A program made the translations under genes and the position numbers. The notes under the pieces were generated by a model. That model had not been told where the DNA came from, ran no database searches, and saw nothing but the letters and a program-made list of their open reading frames with translations. Of a stretch of 39,491 bases of DNA, positions 15,384-24,405 are shown piece after piece. Source of the DNA: a virus; the IMG/VR virus record IMGVR_UViG_3300043313_000135, positions 1-39,491 of that record; one strand, 5' to 3'. Each line of letters begins with the position of its first letter. The first letter of the stretch is position 1.

Positions 15384-15501
15384 AGTTCTTCTCGACGATG
15401 CTCGACGGCACAAGGAAGCGTCGTCGAGCGTGCCGGGGATGCTCCCGGATGGTCAGCGGTACGAGACGCCTTCAGAGGCGCTCTCCGGCCGCGTGCATTA
15501 G
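14718..15501 (+). CDS. Tail assembly chaperone fusion GT (predicted +1 frameshift product), 260 aa
   Basis: The upstream frame reads to Phe180 (TTT 15255-15257). A +1 slip of tRNA-Phe from TTT to TTC lets decoding continue at GTG 15259. The downstream frame then runs VASPRALTLARTAAMFGQRPSSLLEVSDPVVALALDEAL and ends at TAG 15499-15501. The downstream extension has the 'RPS.lL...D.....LDEAL' pattern of siphophage T domains. As a separate gene it would have a poor low-complexity start (15172), so a fused product is favoured. Coordinates are the outer limits; the reading frame changes inside. Confidence 0.7.
15255..15260 (+). other. Predicted +1 ribosomal frameshift site TTT_CGT
   Basis: The codons TTT CGT are both rare in this genome (Phe is nearly always TTC, Arg mostly CGG or CGC). 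Slip TTT to TTC, then GTG in the +1 frame. The same UUU_CGU hexamer drives the PA-X shift in influenza A virus. Confidence 0.65.
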
Positions 15502-15510
15502 GGGCTGACG

Positions 15511-17952
15511 ATGCCGAAGGTCGGCGAAGCGTTCTACGAACTCAACGCTCAGGACGCGGGCCTCTTCAAGAGCATGGCCGCGGCCGAGAGCCGTATCAGG
15601 ACGTCCGGGGCGAACGCCGAGAAGGACTTCGGCGGGTCGGTCGCGAAGAGCGTCACCGAAGCCGAGACGGCCGTTGCAGGCGGCACTCAGCGCATGGGTG
15701 GGATGCTCGGCGGGCTCGGCGGCGGCTCCGACAAGCTGAAGGGCAAGTTCGCCGACCTGAAGACGGGCATGGTGCAGGGGCTCGGGATCGGCGGCTTCCT
15801 CGCGGTCAGTTCCGCAGCTTCGGAGTTCATCGGCAAGATCACGAACAGCGTCGGGCTCGCGAGCGACCTGAACGAGACGATCTCGAAGTCGGACGCGACC
15901 TTCGGATCCGCGGCCGCAACGATCATGGAATGGTCGAAGACGTCGTCGAGCAGCTTCGGGCTCACTCAGAAGGCCGCGCTCGACTACGCAGCGACGTTCG
16001 GCGGGCTCCTGATGAACTTTGGACAGGCACCCCCGAAGGCCGCCGAAATGTCGAAGTCGCTCGTTCAGCTAGCCGCGGACATGGCGAGCTTCGGGAACAC
16101 GTCGATCGAAGACGCGCTGACGGCGATCCAGTCCGGCCTTGTCGGCGAGCAGGAGCCCCTGCGGCGCTATCAGGTCAATATCAACGAAGCCCGGATCCAG
16201 ACGAAGGCGCTCGAACTCGGGCTCTGGAACGGCAAGGGCGCGATGGACGCGAACGCGAAGTCGTCGGCGATCTACGCGCTCATCATGGAAGACTCGGCCC
16301 GTCAGCAGGGCGACTTCGCCCGGACGGCGCACGGGCTCGCCAATCAGGAGCGGACCGACGCCGCGAAGAACGAAGAGGCATGGACCCGGTTCGGGGCGGC
16401 GCTCGTGCCGATCGCGCAGGTCGTCATGCCCGCGATCTCGGCCGCGGGCCGGGCGCTGATCGACATGCTCGGGGGCCTGCTCACTCACGGCCGGGAACTC
16501 GGGCCGGTGCTCGTGATCGGGTTCAGTGTGCTGGCGGCGATGCTCTGGACGACGCTCATCCCGGCGCTCGCGGCGTCGGCGGCCGGGGCGATCGCGACCG
16601 CGGCCCCGTTCATCGCCGTCGGGCTGGCGATCGGCGGCGTCGTGCTCGTGCTCGACAAGCTCGGCCTGCTCGGGCCGCTCATCGACACGTTCTGGAACAT
16701 CATCAGCGTCGGCGCGACGATCGTCGGGAACACCTTCGGGGCGGTGCTACGGATTATCCGCGAGACGGTCAGCGGGATCATCGGCACGATCCGGAACGTG
16801 ATGGAGATCGCGGCTCAGATCCCCGGCCCGTGGCAAGAGGCAGCTTCGAGCATGGCGGCGTCGCTGCAGGCGATGCAGAACGACGTCGACAAGTGGGGCA
16901 CTGACTCGGCGAAGTCGGCGAAGCAGGGTGCAGACGACACGATCACGGGCGTCGCCGGGGCGATCGCCGACGGAGAGCCGAAGGTCGACGCGGCCGCGAC
17001 GGCGGCGATCAAGGTGCCGATCGTCACCGCGGCCGACAAGGCGAAGAAGGATGCCGTCGTGAAGGCTCGCGAGACTCCGGGGGCTATCGCGGCGGCGATC
17101 GCTGCCGGGCGCGACGCCGTAGCTTCGGGAGCGGACACGCTGAAGCAGGCGTTCAAGGATCACATCAGCCCGACGAAGGAGATCGCGCAGCTTGAAGGCG
17201 ACCTGACCGGGAAGCTGATGCGGAAGGGCCTGAAGTCGAACGACCCGATCATCCGGGGCGCGGCGCAACAGTGGAAGGCCGATATCGAAGCTCGGCTGAC
17301 GGATCTCCGGCAGGGCGTCGGGCCGACCGCGCTGAAGACGGGGCAGAACTACGCCGACTCGCTGGAAAACAAGAAGAAGCAGATCTCGGCCGCGGCGAAG
17401 AACGCCGTCAGCGGCGTCGACGACCACTTGAAGCTGCCGGACGCGAAGACGTGGGGCAAGCACGCCGGGCAACAGTGGGCCGACGGGCTCGCGGCAATGG
17501 CCTATTACGCGGCGAAGGCGGCGAAGGAATACGCGAACGGGGCCCGCGGCGCTCTGGAGTTCACCGTCCCGAAGGAAGGGCCCCTGCGCGGCATGAGTAC
17601 GTGGGGGCAGCACGCCGGTCAGTCGTGGGCCGAAGGCTTCGCGTCGCAGGCCGACTACCTGAAGACGAAGGTCGCGAGCTACGCGGCGGGCGGCTTCGCG
17701 ACGGCCCCGGCGTTCGGCGCTCCCCCGGTCATCCCGGATATCGACGTCGCTCGGGCGATCGCTCCGGCCGTCTCGAACTCGAACTCGAACGTCAGTCAGA
17801 TCTCGATCGGCGATATCGTCGTTCCGGTCAGCTTCACCGGCCCGGCCCCGTCGACGGCCGCAGGCATCCGGGATCTCGGGCGATCGCTCGGCGAAGAGAT
17901 CCGGCTGACGCTCGTGCGGACGCCCGATATCTTCCCGGTGCGCGGGGGATGA
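15511..17952 (+). CDS. Tape measure protein, 813 aa
   Basis: The longest helical protein of the tail module, directly after the chaperones. Ala/Gly-rich with a TPxK-like N-terminal helix region (YELNAQDAGLFKSMAAAESRI). Residues about 305-420 hold long hydrophobic segments (PVLVIGFSVLAAMLWTTLIPAL; IAVGLAIGGVVLVLDKLGLL), as in siphophage tape measures. The C-terminus is alpha-helical and includes repeated WGKHAGQQWADG/WGQHAGQSWAEG segments. It sets tail length; at about 0.15 nm per residue the tail would be near 120 nm. Its stop overlaps the second tube gene. Confidence 0.9.
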   Translation: MPKVGEAFYELNAQDAGLFKSMAAAESRIRTSGANAEKDFGGSVAKSVTEAETAVAGGTQRMGGMLGGLGGGSDKLKGKFADLKTGMVQGLGIGGFLAVSSAASEFIGKITNSVGLASDLNETISKSDATFGSAAATIMEWSKTSSSSFGLTQKAALDYAATFGGLLMNFGQAPPKAAEMSKSLVQLAADMASFGNTSIEDALTAIQSGLVGEQEPLRRYQVNINEARIQTKALELGLWNGKGAMDANAKSSAIYALIMEDSARQQGDFARTAHGLANQERTDAAKNEEAWTRFGAALVPIAQVVMPAISAAGRALIDMLGGLLTHGRELGPVLVIGFSVLAAMLWTTLIPALAASAAGAIATAAPFIAVGLAIGGVVLVLDKLGLLGPLIDTFWNIISVGATIVGNTFGAVLRIIRETVSGIIGTIRNVMEIAAQIPGPWQEAASSMAASLQAMQNDVDKWGTDSAKSAKQGADDTITGVAGAIADGEPKVDAAATAAIKVPIVTAADKAKKDAVVKARETPGAIAAAIAAGRDAVASGADTLKQAFKDHISPTKEIAQLEGDLTGKLMRKGLKSNDPIIRGAAQQWKADIEARLTDLRQGVGPTALKTGQNYADSLENKKKQISAAAKNAVSGVDDHLKLPDAKTWGKHAGQQWADGLAAMAYYAAKAAKEYANGARGALEFTVPKEGPLRGMSTWGQHAGQSWAEGFASQADYLKTKVASYAAGGFATAPAFGAPPVIPDIDVARAIAPAVSNSNSNVSQISIGDIVVPVSFTGPAPSTAAGIRDLGRSLGEEIRLTLVRTPDIFPVRGG

Positions 17953-18938
17953 CAGCCCGGAACCTAGACGAGATCGCGATCGCGCTGCAGACGGCTCGCG
18001 GCTCAGTCGCGTCGTCGTCGACGCAGCGGACCTACAGCGTCAGTGATGCCTTCGGGCCGACGTTCGGGCTGAACGACAACCCGGAGCTTCGGACGGGCCG
18101 CATCGGCGGCGCTCCGTGGCGGAACGCGACCGGGGGACAGGGCGACGTCGTCGCGATCGTCCGGCCGAAGATGATCGGGCTCCTGCTCTACGCGGCGCTC
18201 GGGGCGAAGGCCGTGTCGGGCGCGGCGGATCCGTGGACGCACACATTCACGCTGGCGGCTTCGCTGCCGTGGCTGACGGCATGGCACCACTTCGGGGAGA
18301 TCTCCGACGTGCGCTACGCGGACGCCCGGATCTCGAGGCTCGTCATCGCGAGCCGGTCCGGCGCTCAGGTCGTCGCCTACGTTTCGCTCTGCGCGGCGTC
18401 AGCGGCCTTCAGGACGGCGAAAGAGACGACGGTGGCCGTAGAGCAGGCTGACTACTTCGAGCACCGCCACGGGGCGTCTGCGCTCCTTGTGGAAGGTTCG
18501 AGCTTCTCGTCGATCTCCGACTGGACCCTGACGATCGACACGGGCGTCGCGCTCGAACAGTCGCTCGCCGGTCCGATGCCCCGACTCGCCGGGCTCGCGA
18601 AGATCTCCCTGACGATCGGGCACGTCGTCACCGACGCGGCGCTCTGGAACCGGATGATCTTCGGATCCGCGAGCCCGACGAACCTGCAGGCTCCGTCGAC
18701 CGGCCCGCTGACACTGGCGGGCTCGCCGGTCGGTGTGCAGTTCAAGCTGACCGAGCAGTCGAGCCCGGAACGGTCGCTGCAGATCGCGCTGCCGCAGCTT
18801 GCGCTAGGGCCGATGGACGGCTTCGCGCCGGTCACGGGGGCGGGCCCGATCGCCGTGAAGACGACCCTGCTCGCCTATGCTCCTTCGAGCGGCTCGCCGA
18901 TCACGGCAACGCTGAAGAACTCGCAGTCGGCATACTGA
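17949..18938 (+). CDS. Second tail-tube-like protein (paralogue of the tube), 329 aa
   Basis: ATG overlaps the tape-measure stop. Alignment with the 13708 protein is clear along its length. Both have LDEIAIALQTARGS / IADLAIGLQAAKGT starts, IGLLLYAALGAKAVSGAADPWTHTFTL, SSPERSLQIALPQLALG / TPERSLDISATRVQILA, and ends with ...AVLKNG / ...ATLKNS. It sits where a distal tail (Dit-like) protein is expected between tape measure and tail-tip protein. It therefore likely forms the tube cap or distal ring. Origin by duplication is inferred. Confidence 0.8.
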   Translation: MTARNLDEIAIALQTARGSVASSSTQRTYSVSDAFGPTFGLNDNPELRTGRIGGAPWRNATGGQGDVVAIVRPKMIGLLLYAALGAKAVSGAADPWTHTFTLAASLPWLTAWHHFGEISDVRYADARISRLVIASRSGAQVVAYVSLCAASAAFRTAKETTVAVEQADYFEHRHGASALLVEGSSFSSISDWTLTIDTGVALEQSLAGPMPRLAGLAKISLTIGHVVTDAALWNRMIFGSASPTNLQAPSTGPLTLAGSPVGVQFKLTEQSSPERSLQIALPQLALGPMDGFAPVTGAGPIAVKTTLLAYAPSSGSPITATLKNSQSAY

Positions 18939-18942
18939 CGTC

Positions 18943-21747
18943 ATGGCATGGGTGCTCACGGACGTCACGACGGCCGTCAACCTGACGGCGGAAACTGACG
19001 CTTCGAGCGTCAATATCGCGCACCGGGCCTACGCCGAGACGTCCCGGCTGACCGCGAAGATCCTTGACGAAGCGGGCAGCCTGACGATCGCCGTCGATCA
19101 CGAGATCCTCCTGACCGACGGCGGCGTGACCGCCTTCGCGGGCGATATCCGGGTCTGCCGGAAGGCCGACCGCGGCGTCTCGACGCAGCGGGTGTACGGG
19201 ATCGAGGCTGTCGACTACACCGGGCGACTCGGCGACGACGTCGTCGACAGCACGACCGGGATCCGGGCGAACGGCGAGAGCGACAAGGCGCGTATCGCCG
19301 CGGTCGGGGCGGCGTTCGGGACGCGGGGGGTCGTCTACAGCGGCGCGACGATCATCCAGCTTCGAGCGGTCATGCCCGATCAGGACTTCCGGGGCCTGAA
19401 CCTGCATCAAGTGATGACGCAGATCTGTGCTGTCACGGGTGGAAGCTTCTACGTCGACTTCACGAAGGTGCTGCACTACTTCAACAGCGAGGCGATTAGC
19501 GCACCGTTCGGGCTGTCGGACAATCCGAACGGCTCGACGACGTTCGGCTACGAAGACTTCTCGCTCGCCGATGACACCGCGCAGTACGTCAATGCCGTCT
19601 ACGTTCAGGGCACGGGTATCGCCGATTGGCGGCCGTCGGCGGCGGCTGTCGCGACCCTCCGGTCGGCGGGGACTCTCCGGGCGACGACCGTCAACGATCC
19701 GGAGATCACGACCGCGACCGATCTCGCGGCGGTCGGCGACGCTCTGCTCGCGCAGTACGGGGCGATCCGGCAGCCGTCGTCACTCGTCACCTACACGCCG
19801 GGACTGCGGGCCGGTCAGAACGTGCAGATCACGCACGCCGGGTGGTCGATCTCGGCCGTCACCTACCGGGTCGCGAGCATCGAAGCGATCCCGATCGACG
19901 CGAACCGGATCAGGTATCAAGTCTTCTTCGGCGCGAACCCGCTGTCGCTCGGCGATCTCCTGCGTCAGCAGTCGTTGAGTATCGCCGAAGCCTATCTGCA
20001 GGGCGCGACCGCGAACGGCGGGCTACAGCAGGTGCTCGACCTGTCGACGGGCGGCGCGAACCTTGTGCCGAACTCGTCCTTCGAGGATGGGTCGGCATGG
20101 GTGGTCGGCTCCGGCTGGACGATCGACTTCGTGGTCGCTGACGCCTATCAGGGGGCATCGGAAGCCCGGCTCGTGCTGGCGGCGGCGACGGGCGGGATCC
20201 TGCAGACGCCGTTCATCACGGTCGACCGGCTCGATAGCTATTGGGCGTCGGCGTGGATCTTCTGCCGGGCCCGGACGGCGGGCCTGATGCGGGCCTACGT
20301 CGTCGAGTACAACGCGGCGAACGCGGTGCTCGCGACGACGCAGCTTGGAAGCTTCGCGGCGGCCGGTGCCGGATGGGTGCGCGTATCGAAGAAGTTCGAG
20401 AACGCGGCCGATCTCGGGGCCGTGACATGGCAGGCGACGACGGCGAAGGTCCGGGTCCTCTTCGACACGAACGGCGCGTCGGCGACCGGGACGTGGTCGG
20501 TCGACGGCGTGCAGCTAGAGCGAGGGAACCTGCTCACGGCTTACGGCCCGAGCCCCTACGAACTGTATGCCGGTCAGGTCGGCACGACGCAGATCGCCGA
20601 CGACGCGGTCACGACGCCGAAGCTGATCGCGAATGCGGTCGCGGCCGGGAAGATCGCGGCGAACGCCGTCACGGCGGCAGAGATCGCGGCGAACGCCGTC
20701 ACGGCCGACAAGATTGCCGCTCAGAGTGTCCACATCTACAACATGGCGACCCCCGTCGGGAACTTCGCCCCGAACGGCGACTTCGAGGATATCTCGGCCG
20801 GGGCCGTCGGCGTCAACGGCGTCGCCGTGCGCGGGTGGGGGACGCTTCACGCAGCGGCTCGACTGCGCGGCGATAACTTCAAGTACGGGATGACGTCGCT
20901 AGAGTTCGTCAGGCCGGGCTCGACGACCGCGCTCGATCAGCGGTCGATGATGGTCCCGGTGCAGGGTGGTCGCCGCATCATCGTTCGCGGGTGGGTCCGC
21001 GGGACGGCCGGAAACAACGCGGCGTCGGCGGTCCTGATCGCGACCGAAGCTTTCAAGTCGGATCTCTCGGCCGCTTCGACCGCGAACCCGACGAACTCAG
21101 GCAGCATCGTCGTCGGTGTGAGCACGACATGGACCGAAGTCGTCAGGTCCGGTGCCACGAGTTCGGACACCGCCTTCGTCCGGGTGCTGCTCCGGCAGGT
21201 GGGTGCCGTCGGCGGCACGACCGACGCCGTGCGCTTCGACTCGATCGAGGTCTACTACGCCGACGACGACATCATCCAGTCGGCGGGCGACGTCGTGATC
21301 GACACGAACGGGATCGCGATCACGAACGGCAAGCTCGTCGTCACGAACCCGAGCGCGACGGTCATCATCGACGGCACGAGCGATATCTTCAAGATCATCG
21401 CGACCGGGACACTCGTCGTCTCGGGCGTCAACGGCTCCGGGCCGTTCGGCGGCATGGGAACGACGGGCGTCAATCTGGCGACCGGGCTCACCTACCGGCC
21501 GCAGGTCATCGGCATGTTCGACGACACGACGCGATACCCCGGCGAGGCGATCCTGATGCCTGTCCCGAATGCGAACATGGACAACGGCGCGGTCGGCTCC
21601 GGCGAGTGGGTCGACAACGACCTTCTCACGAGCAAGGTCTACCTGACGAACCTGACACAGATCCGCGAGCGATGGGAGACACGATACGATCGCTCCGGGA
21701 GCAGTTCGACGTACCGTTACTACCTTCTCTTGGAGATCGCTTTCTGA
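18943..21747 (+). CDS. Tail-tip / baseplate hub protein with carbohydrate-binding-like modules, 934 aa
   Basis: The first 360 residues look like a tail-associated hub (beta-rich, GIEAVDYTGRLGDDVVD). Two modules start NLVPNSSFEDG (about 373) and NFAPNGDFEDI (607), the pattern of galactose-binding-like or CBM modules that bind glycans. Between them (about 557-596) are collagen-like or coiled-coil-like repeats of the AANAVTAAEIAANAVTADKIA type, found in fibre-like tail tips (gpJ/Tal-like). The C-terminal 150 residues are beta-rich. It probably binds the host surface and lets DNA leave. No peptidase motif was noticed. Confidence 0.75.
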   Translation: MAWVLTDVTTAVNLTAETDASSVNIAHRAYAETSRLTAKILDEAGSLTIAVDHEILLTDGGVTAFAGDIRVCRKADRGVSTQRVYGIEAVDYTGRLGDDVVDSTTGIRANGESDKARIAAVGAAFGTRGVVYSGATIIQLRAVMPDQDFRGLNLHQVMTQICAVTGGSFYVDFTKVLHYFNSEAISAPFGLSDNPNGSTTFGYEDFSLADDTAQYVNAVYVQGTGIADWRPSAAAVATLRSAGTLRATTVNDPEITTATDLAAVGDALLAQYGAIRQPSSLVTYTPGLRAGQNVQITHAGWSISAVTYRVASIEAIPIDANRIRYQVFFGANPLSLGDLLRQQSLSIAEAYLQGATANGGLQQVLDLSTGGANLVPNSSFEDGSAWVVGSGWTIDFVVADAYQGASEARLVLAAATGGILQTPFITVDRLDSYWASAWIFCRARTAGLMRAYVVEYNAANAVLATTQLGSFAAAGAGWVRVSKKFENAADLGAVTWQATTAKVRVLFDTNGASATGTWSVDGVQLERGNLLTAYGPSPYELYAGQVGTTQIADDAVTTPKLIANAVAAGKIAANAVTAAEIAANAVTADKIAAQSVHIYNMATPVGNFAPNGDFEDISAGAVGVNGVAVRGWGTLHAAARLRGDNFKYGMTSLEFVRPGSTTALDQRSMMVPVQGGRRIIVRGWVRGTAGNNAASAVLIATEAFKSDLSAASTANPTNSGSIVVGVSTTWTEVVRSGATSSDTAFVRVLLRQVGAVGGTTDAVRFDSIEVYYADDDIIQSAGDVVIDTNGIAITNGKLVVTNPSATVIIDGTSDIFKIIATGTLVVSGVNGSGPFGGMGTTGVNLATGLTYRPQVIGMFDDTTRYPGEAILMPVPNANMDNGAVGSGEWVDNDLLTSKVYLTNLTQIRERWETRYDRSGSSSTYRYYLLLEIAF

Positions 21748-22421
21748 TGCTCGGGATGCTGCTCGCTTACAACGACGCGGGCGACGTGATCGCGACGCTC
21801 GACTATCTCGTCAATCACGACGACGACGGCACCGTCCGCGGGCTCGTCGACTTCGTCGCGCACGAGGAAGCGGGCGGCGAAATGCTCGACGTCTGGAAGC
21901 TCTTCGGCGAGCAGGTCGAGAACGGCGTCGGCGTGCCGTGGGAAGCGAAGGGCTCGAAGACGTGGCCGGAGTGGATCGGCGCGAAGGCGCACGAGTTCCG
22001 CGTCGAGCTTGCGGGCCCGGCCGGAAAGAAGCGCATCGCCGCGCTCGTTCACAAGGTCAGCGGGCACCGTCGAGAGCGTGCGGCCGTCGAGTCGGAGATC
22101 GCGACGCGGATCGCGGCGAAGAAGGCCGAAGCTCACGAGCAGGGCGAGCAGTCGCGGGCTGCTCAGAGAGCCGACCTGAAGGCCGCACGGGACGCGCTGA
22201 AGCAGGAGCTTCGGGAGGTCGGCGAGCCGGTCGCTCTCGTCGAGCTATACCTGCCGGACGTCCCGGAGCCTGCCGACCCGGAGCCGGAGCCGGTCGATAT
22301 CCGGGATCTCGTCGGCGGCCCGAACCGGCCGCTCATGCTCGACGACGACGGGCGCACGAAGCCCCGGACGAAGTCGGAGCCGCTGAACGTCCCGCTCGTG
22401 AGCATCGGCCCCACGGGATGA
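21747..22421 (+). CDS. Hypothetical tail-associated protein, 224 aa
   Basis: ATG in a TGATG junction with the tail-tip gene. The N-terminal part (DYLVNHDDDGTVRGLVDFVAHEEAGG, WPEWIGAKAHEFRVEL) is mixed. The middle is a charged coil (AAVESEIATRIAAKKAEAHEQGEQS), and the end is rich in Pro, Asp and Glu (PDVPEPADPEPEPVDIRD). No recognised family. Position after the tip suggests a tail or lysis-region accessory. Confidence 0.7.
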   Translation: MLGMLLAYNDAGDVIATLDYLVNHDDDGTVRGLVDFVAHEEAGGEMLDVWKLFGEQVENGVGVPWEAKGSKTWPEWIGAKAHEFRVELAGPAGKKRIAALVHKVSGHRRERAAVESEIATRIAAKKAEAHEQGEQSRAAQRADLKAARDALKQELREVGEPVALVELYLPDVPEPADPEPEPVDIRDLVGGPNRPLMLDDDGRTKPRTKSEPLNVPLVSIGPTG

Positions 22422-22720
22422 CGTTCTTCTGGTCGAGCGTCTACGCAGCGGCCGACGTCGTCCCGTCGGAGTTCCTCGGCCCGACGGCGGCGCTCGCCGT
22501 GGCGCTCGTGGCCGTGGGCGTGCTCTGGCGCGAGGATCGCAAGAGCGGCGCGGCCCGGATCGCCGACAAGGATCTGCAGATCGCCGACTTGAAGGCCGAC
22601 CGGGACTTGAACAGGGACGGGTGGAAGGCGCAGACTGACGCGAACGCGAAGCTCGCCGAAGCATGGGAAGCGCGTAACCGTGCTGAAGACGGGCGGCGGC
22701 GTGGAACGGATCGGGGATGA
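22418..22720 (+). CDS. Single-pass membrane protein with cytoplasmic coil, 100 aa
   Basis: ATG overlaps the previous stop (ATGA). A hydrophobic segment near residues 22-40 (PTAALAVALVAVGVLW) is followed by a charged helical tail (ADKDLQIADLKADRDLNRDG...). The layout is like small spanin-like or holin-associated membrane proteins, but no lipobox or spanin signature is seen. Function unknown. It begins a run of membrane proteins ending in the lysis pair. Confidence 0.65.
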   Translation: MTFFWSSVYAAADVVPSEFLGPTAALAVALVAVGVLWREDRKSGAARIADKDLQIADLKADRDLNRDGWKAQTDANAKLAEAWEARNRAEDGRRRGTDRG

Positions 22721-22947
22721 ACCTAATCGACCGCCTGCTAGGGCGGGGGGATGATGAAGCCGTGCCTGACACGGGAGAGACTGTGCGGATCGACGAGGAT
22801 AGGGAACTCTTGCGGAAGCACGAGGCGACGCTGAAGGCGGTCGACCGGGTGCTGACCGACTCTCAGCACCGGGTCGCAGCCGCGATCAACGAGACAGGGC
22901 AGGCGCTCGAACTGCACCCGCATCGACCGCGGCCGCGGACGTGGTAA
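22717..22947 (+). CDS. Hypothetical charged protein, 76 aa
   Basis: ATG overlaps the previous stop. Mostly charged helix (IDEDRELLRKHEATLKAVDRVLTDSQHRV) with a His/Pro/Arg end (PHRPRPRTW). No membrane segment. Overlaps the following GTG start by 7 nt. Function unknown; tight packing supports translation. Confidence 0.6.
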   Translation: MNLIDRLLGRGDDEAVPDTGETVRIDEDRELLRKHEATLKAVDRVLTDSQHRVAAAINETGQALELHPHRPRPRTW

Positions 22948-23444
22948 ACAACGAGGCGATCGTCCCGACGCTCATCTTCGCCTTCTTCTTCTTGTGGGGC
23001 GTCCGCTCGTCGTGGTGGCTGACGTCGACGTACCGGGCGGTCGCTCCGCTCATCCTCCCGAACCGGCGAGCGATCGGGCTCGCCTTCGTGGTCATCGCTT
23101 GGGCGGTCACGGTCGTCGCCGGGTGGCTCGGCTTCACGTCGCTCCGTCGGCTGCTCGGGATGGATCCGCTCGATTGGGGCCCGTTCATCGGCTACGTTCT
23201 GGCGCTGCCGGTCCTGACGATCCCGGCCTACCTGAAACGGACGTGGATGCGGATCGGTGCCACCGAAGGAGCGACCGACGCTCTCGGGCGGATCGAGAAG
23301 CTTCTGCGCCGGAATAACGCGGTCACGGAAGAGGCGAACGCGAAGCTCGACGATGCCCGCAGGATCGGCGAGGTCGTCGATCACACGGCGCAGCAGGTCG
23401 ACGAGATCCACGACGCGACCCTGCCGCGAGACTTGACGCCGTGA
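22941..23444 (+). CDS. Multi-pass membrane protein, 167 aa
   Basis: GTG at 22941. Three hydrophobic segments are visible: about 8-28 (IVPTLIFAFFFLWGV), 48-70 (GLAFVVIAWAVTVVAGWLGF) and 80-100 (WGPFIGYVLALPVLTIPAYL). A charged helical cytoplasmic tail follows. Candidate holin or membrane partner next to the lysin gene, but other roles are possible. The end overlaps the lysin GTG. Confidence 0.65.
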   Translation: MVNNEAIVPTLIFAFFFLWGVRSSWWLTSTYRAVAPLILPNRRAIGLAFVVIAWAVTVVAGWLGFTSLRRLLGMDPLDWGPFIGYVLALPVLTIPAYLKRTWMRIGATEGATDALGRIEKLLRRNNAVTEEANAKLDDARRIGEVVDHTAQQVDEIHDATLPRDLTP

Positions 23445-24403
23445 CGTTCATCCCGGAGATCTGCAGCGAGCGCGAGCCTGACTCGTCGTGGGAAGACTGC
23501 ACTTGGGCGACCGGCGTCATGCTCGCGAACTTCATGCTCGGCGAAGAGCGGATCCCGACGACCCGCGACGAGTACGAGAGCCTGCGCTTCGACGCGACCG
23601 GCGTCCGCGAGGGTCACGGCGACGGCTCGAACTACGGCGAGCTAGAGACGGGCCTGCGGCGGCGGTATCACTTCCCGGTGGTCCGGCGGGGGAACGGATG
23701 GGAAGCGGCGCTCGAAGCGGCCCCGGTCGGCTCGGCGATCGCGCTGCAGGTGAAGTATGGCGCTCTCGTGGCGCACCTTCGGATCACCGGCTTTCTCGGG
23801 ACGCACTCGTTCCTCTGGATCCGCGATCAGCCCGACTCGGGCCTTCTGCTCGATCCACTGGCCGTCAAGGGCTCGGCACCGCGCCGGGCGACGAACGCCG
23901 AGATCAAGGCCGCCTTCATCGCTCTCGGGTGGGAGTGGATCGCAGCACACGAACGGGAGGCATACGACGACACCATGTTCACTCTCAGCCTAGATCGCTG
24001 GAAGGTCCCGGCCGGGCTCGGCATCTTCGATGCCCCGAACGGCACGCAAGTCTCGAAGTTCTCGAAGCCCGCGACCGTCACGACCGTCGGGATCCCGAAC
24101 GGGCACACGGCCGACGGCATCATTCACGGCGGCTGGCGGGCCGTTCTCGTGTCGACAGGGGCACTCGACGGGAAGCTCGCGCCGAAGGTCTGCTACGTCA
24201 AGATGGGCGGCACCGGCACGAGCCGGATCGCCACTGACGCGGCGTGGGATGCGACCGTGCTGAAGGCGCTCTCGGATCCGACCTTCCGCGGGGAGGCGGT
24301 CATCCATGCCGAAGCTGCGGAGCTTGCCGCGGCAACGAAGGCCGGTCGACTGGCCGGGCTCACGGACGCCGACAAGGCGATCGAGACACTGAAGGGAGTC
24401 TGA
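23441..24403 (+). CDS. C39-like cysteine peptidase, probable endolysin component, 320 aa
   Basis: GTG start in a GTGA junction. The pattern WEDCTWATGVMLANFM (Cys20), then GTHSFLWIRDQPDSGLLLDPL (His122, Asp138) matches the Cys-His-Asp order of C39-like/papain-like peptidases, with the His and Asp in a typical 'H......DP' strand. The C-terminal half (about 185-320) has beta-strand features (GIFDAPNGTQVSKFSKPATVTTVG) like an SH3-type wall-binding domain, then a helical end. Together with the membrane genes around it this suggests a lysin that cuts peptide cross-links in the cell wall. The catalytic triad is inferred; no amidase or lysozyme domain is seen. Confidence 0.65.
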   Translation: MTFIPEICSEREPDSSWEDCTWATGVMLANFMLGEERIPTTRDEYESLRFDATGVREGHGDGSNYGELETGLRRRYHFPVVRRGNGWEAALEAAPVGSAIALQVKYGALVAHLRITGFLGTHSFLWIRDQPDSGLLLDPLAVKGSAPRRATNAEIKAAFIALGWEWIAAHEREAYDDTMFTLSLDRWKVPAGLGIFDAPNGTQVSKFSKPATVTTVGIPNGHTADGIIHGGWRAVLVSTGALDGKLAPKVCYVKMGGTGTSRIATDAAWDATVLKALSDPTFRGEAVIHAEAAELAAATKAGRLAGLTDADKAIETLKGV

Positions 24404-24405
24404 CC

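Noticed and set aside
16747-17613. Long minus-strand open frame (288 aa) opposite the tape measure gene
   Set aside because: Arg/Leu/Asp-rich shadow typical of GC-rich DNA, no ribosome-binding site, and fully inside a well-supported + strand gene.
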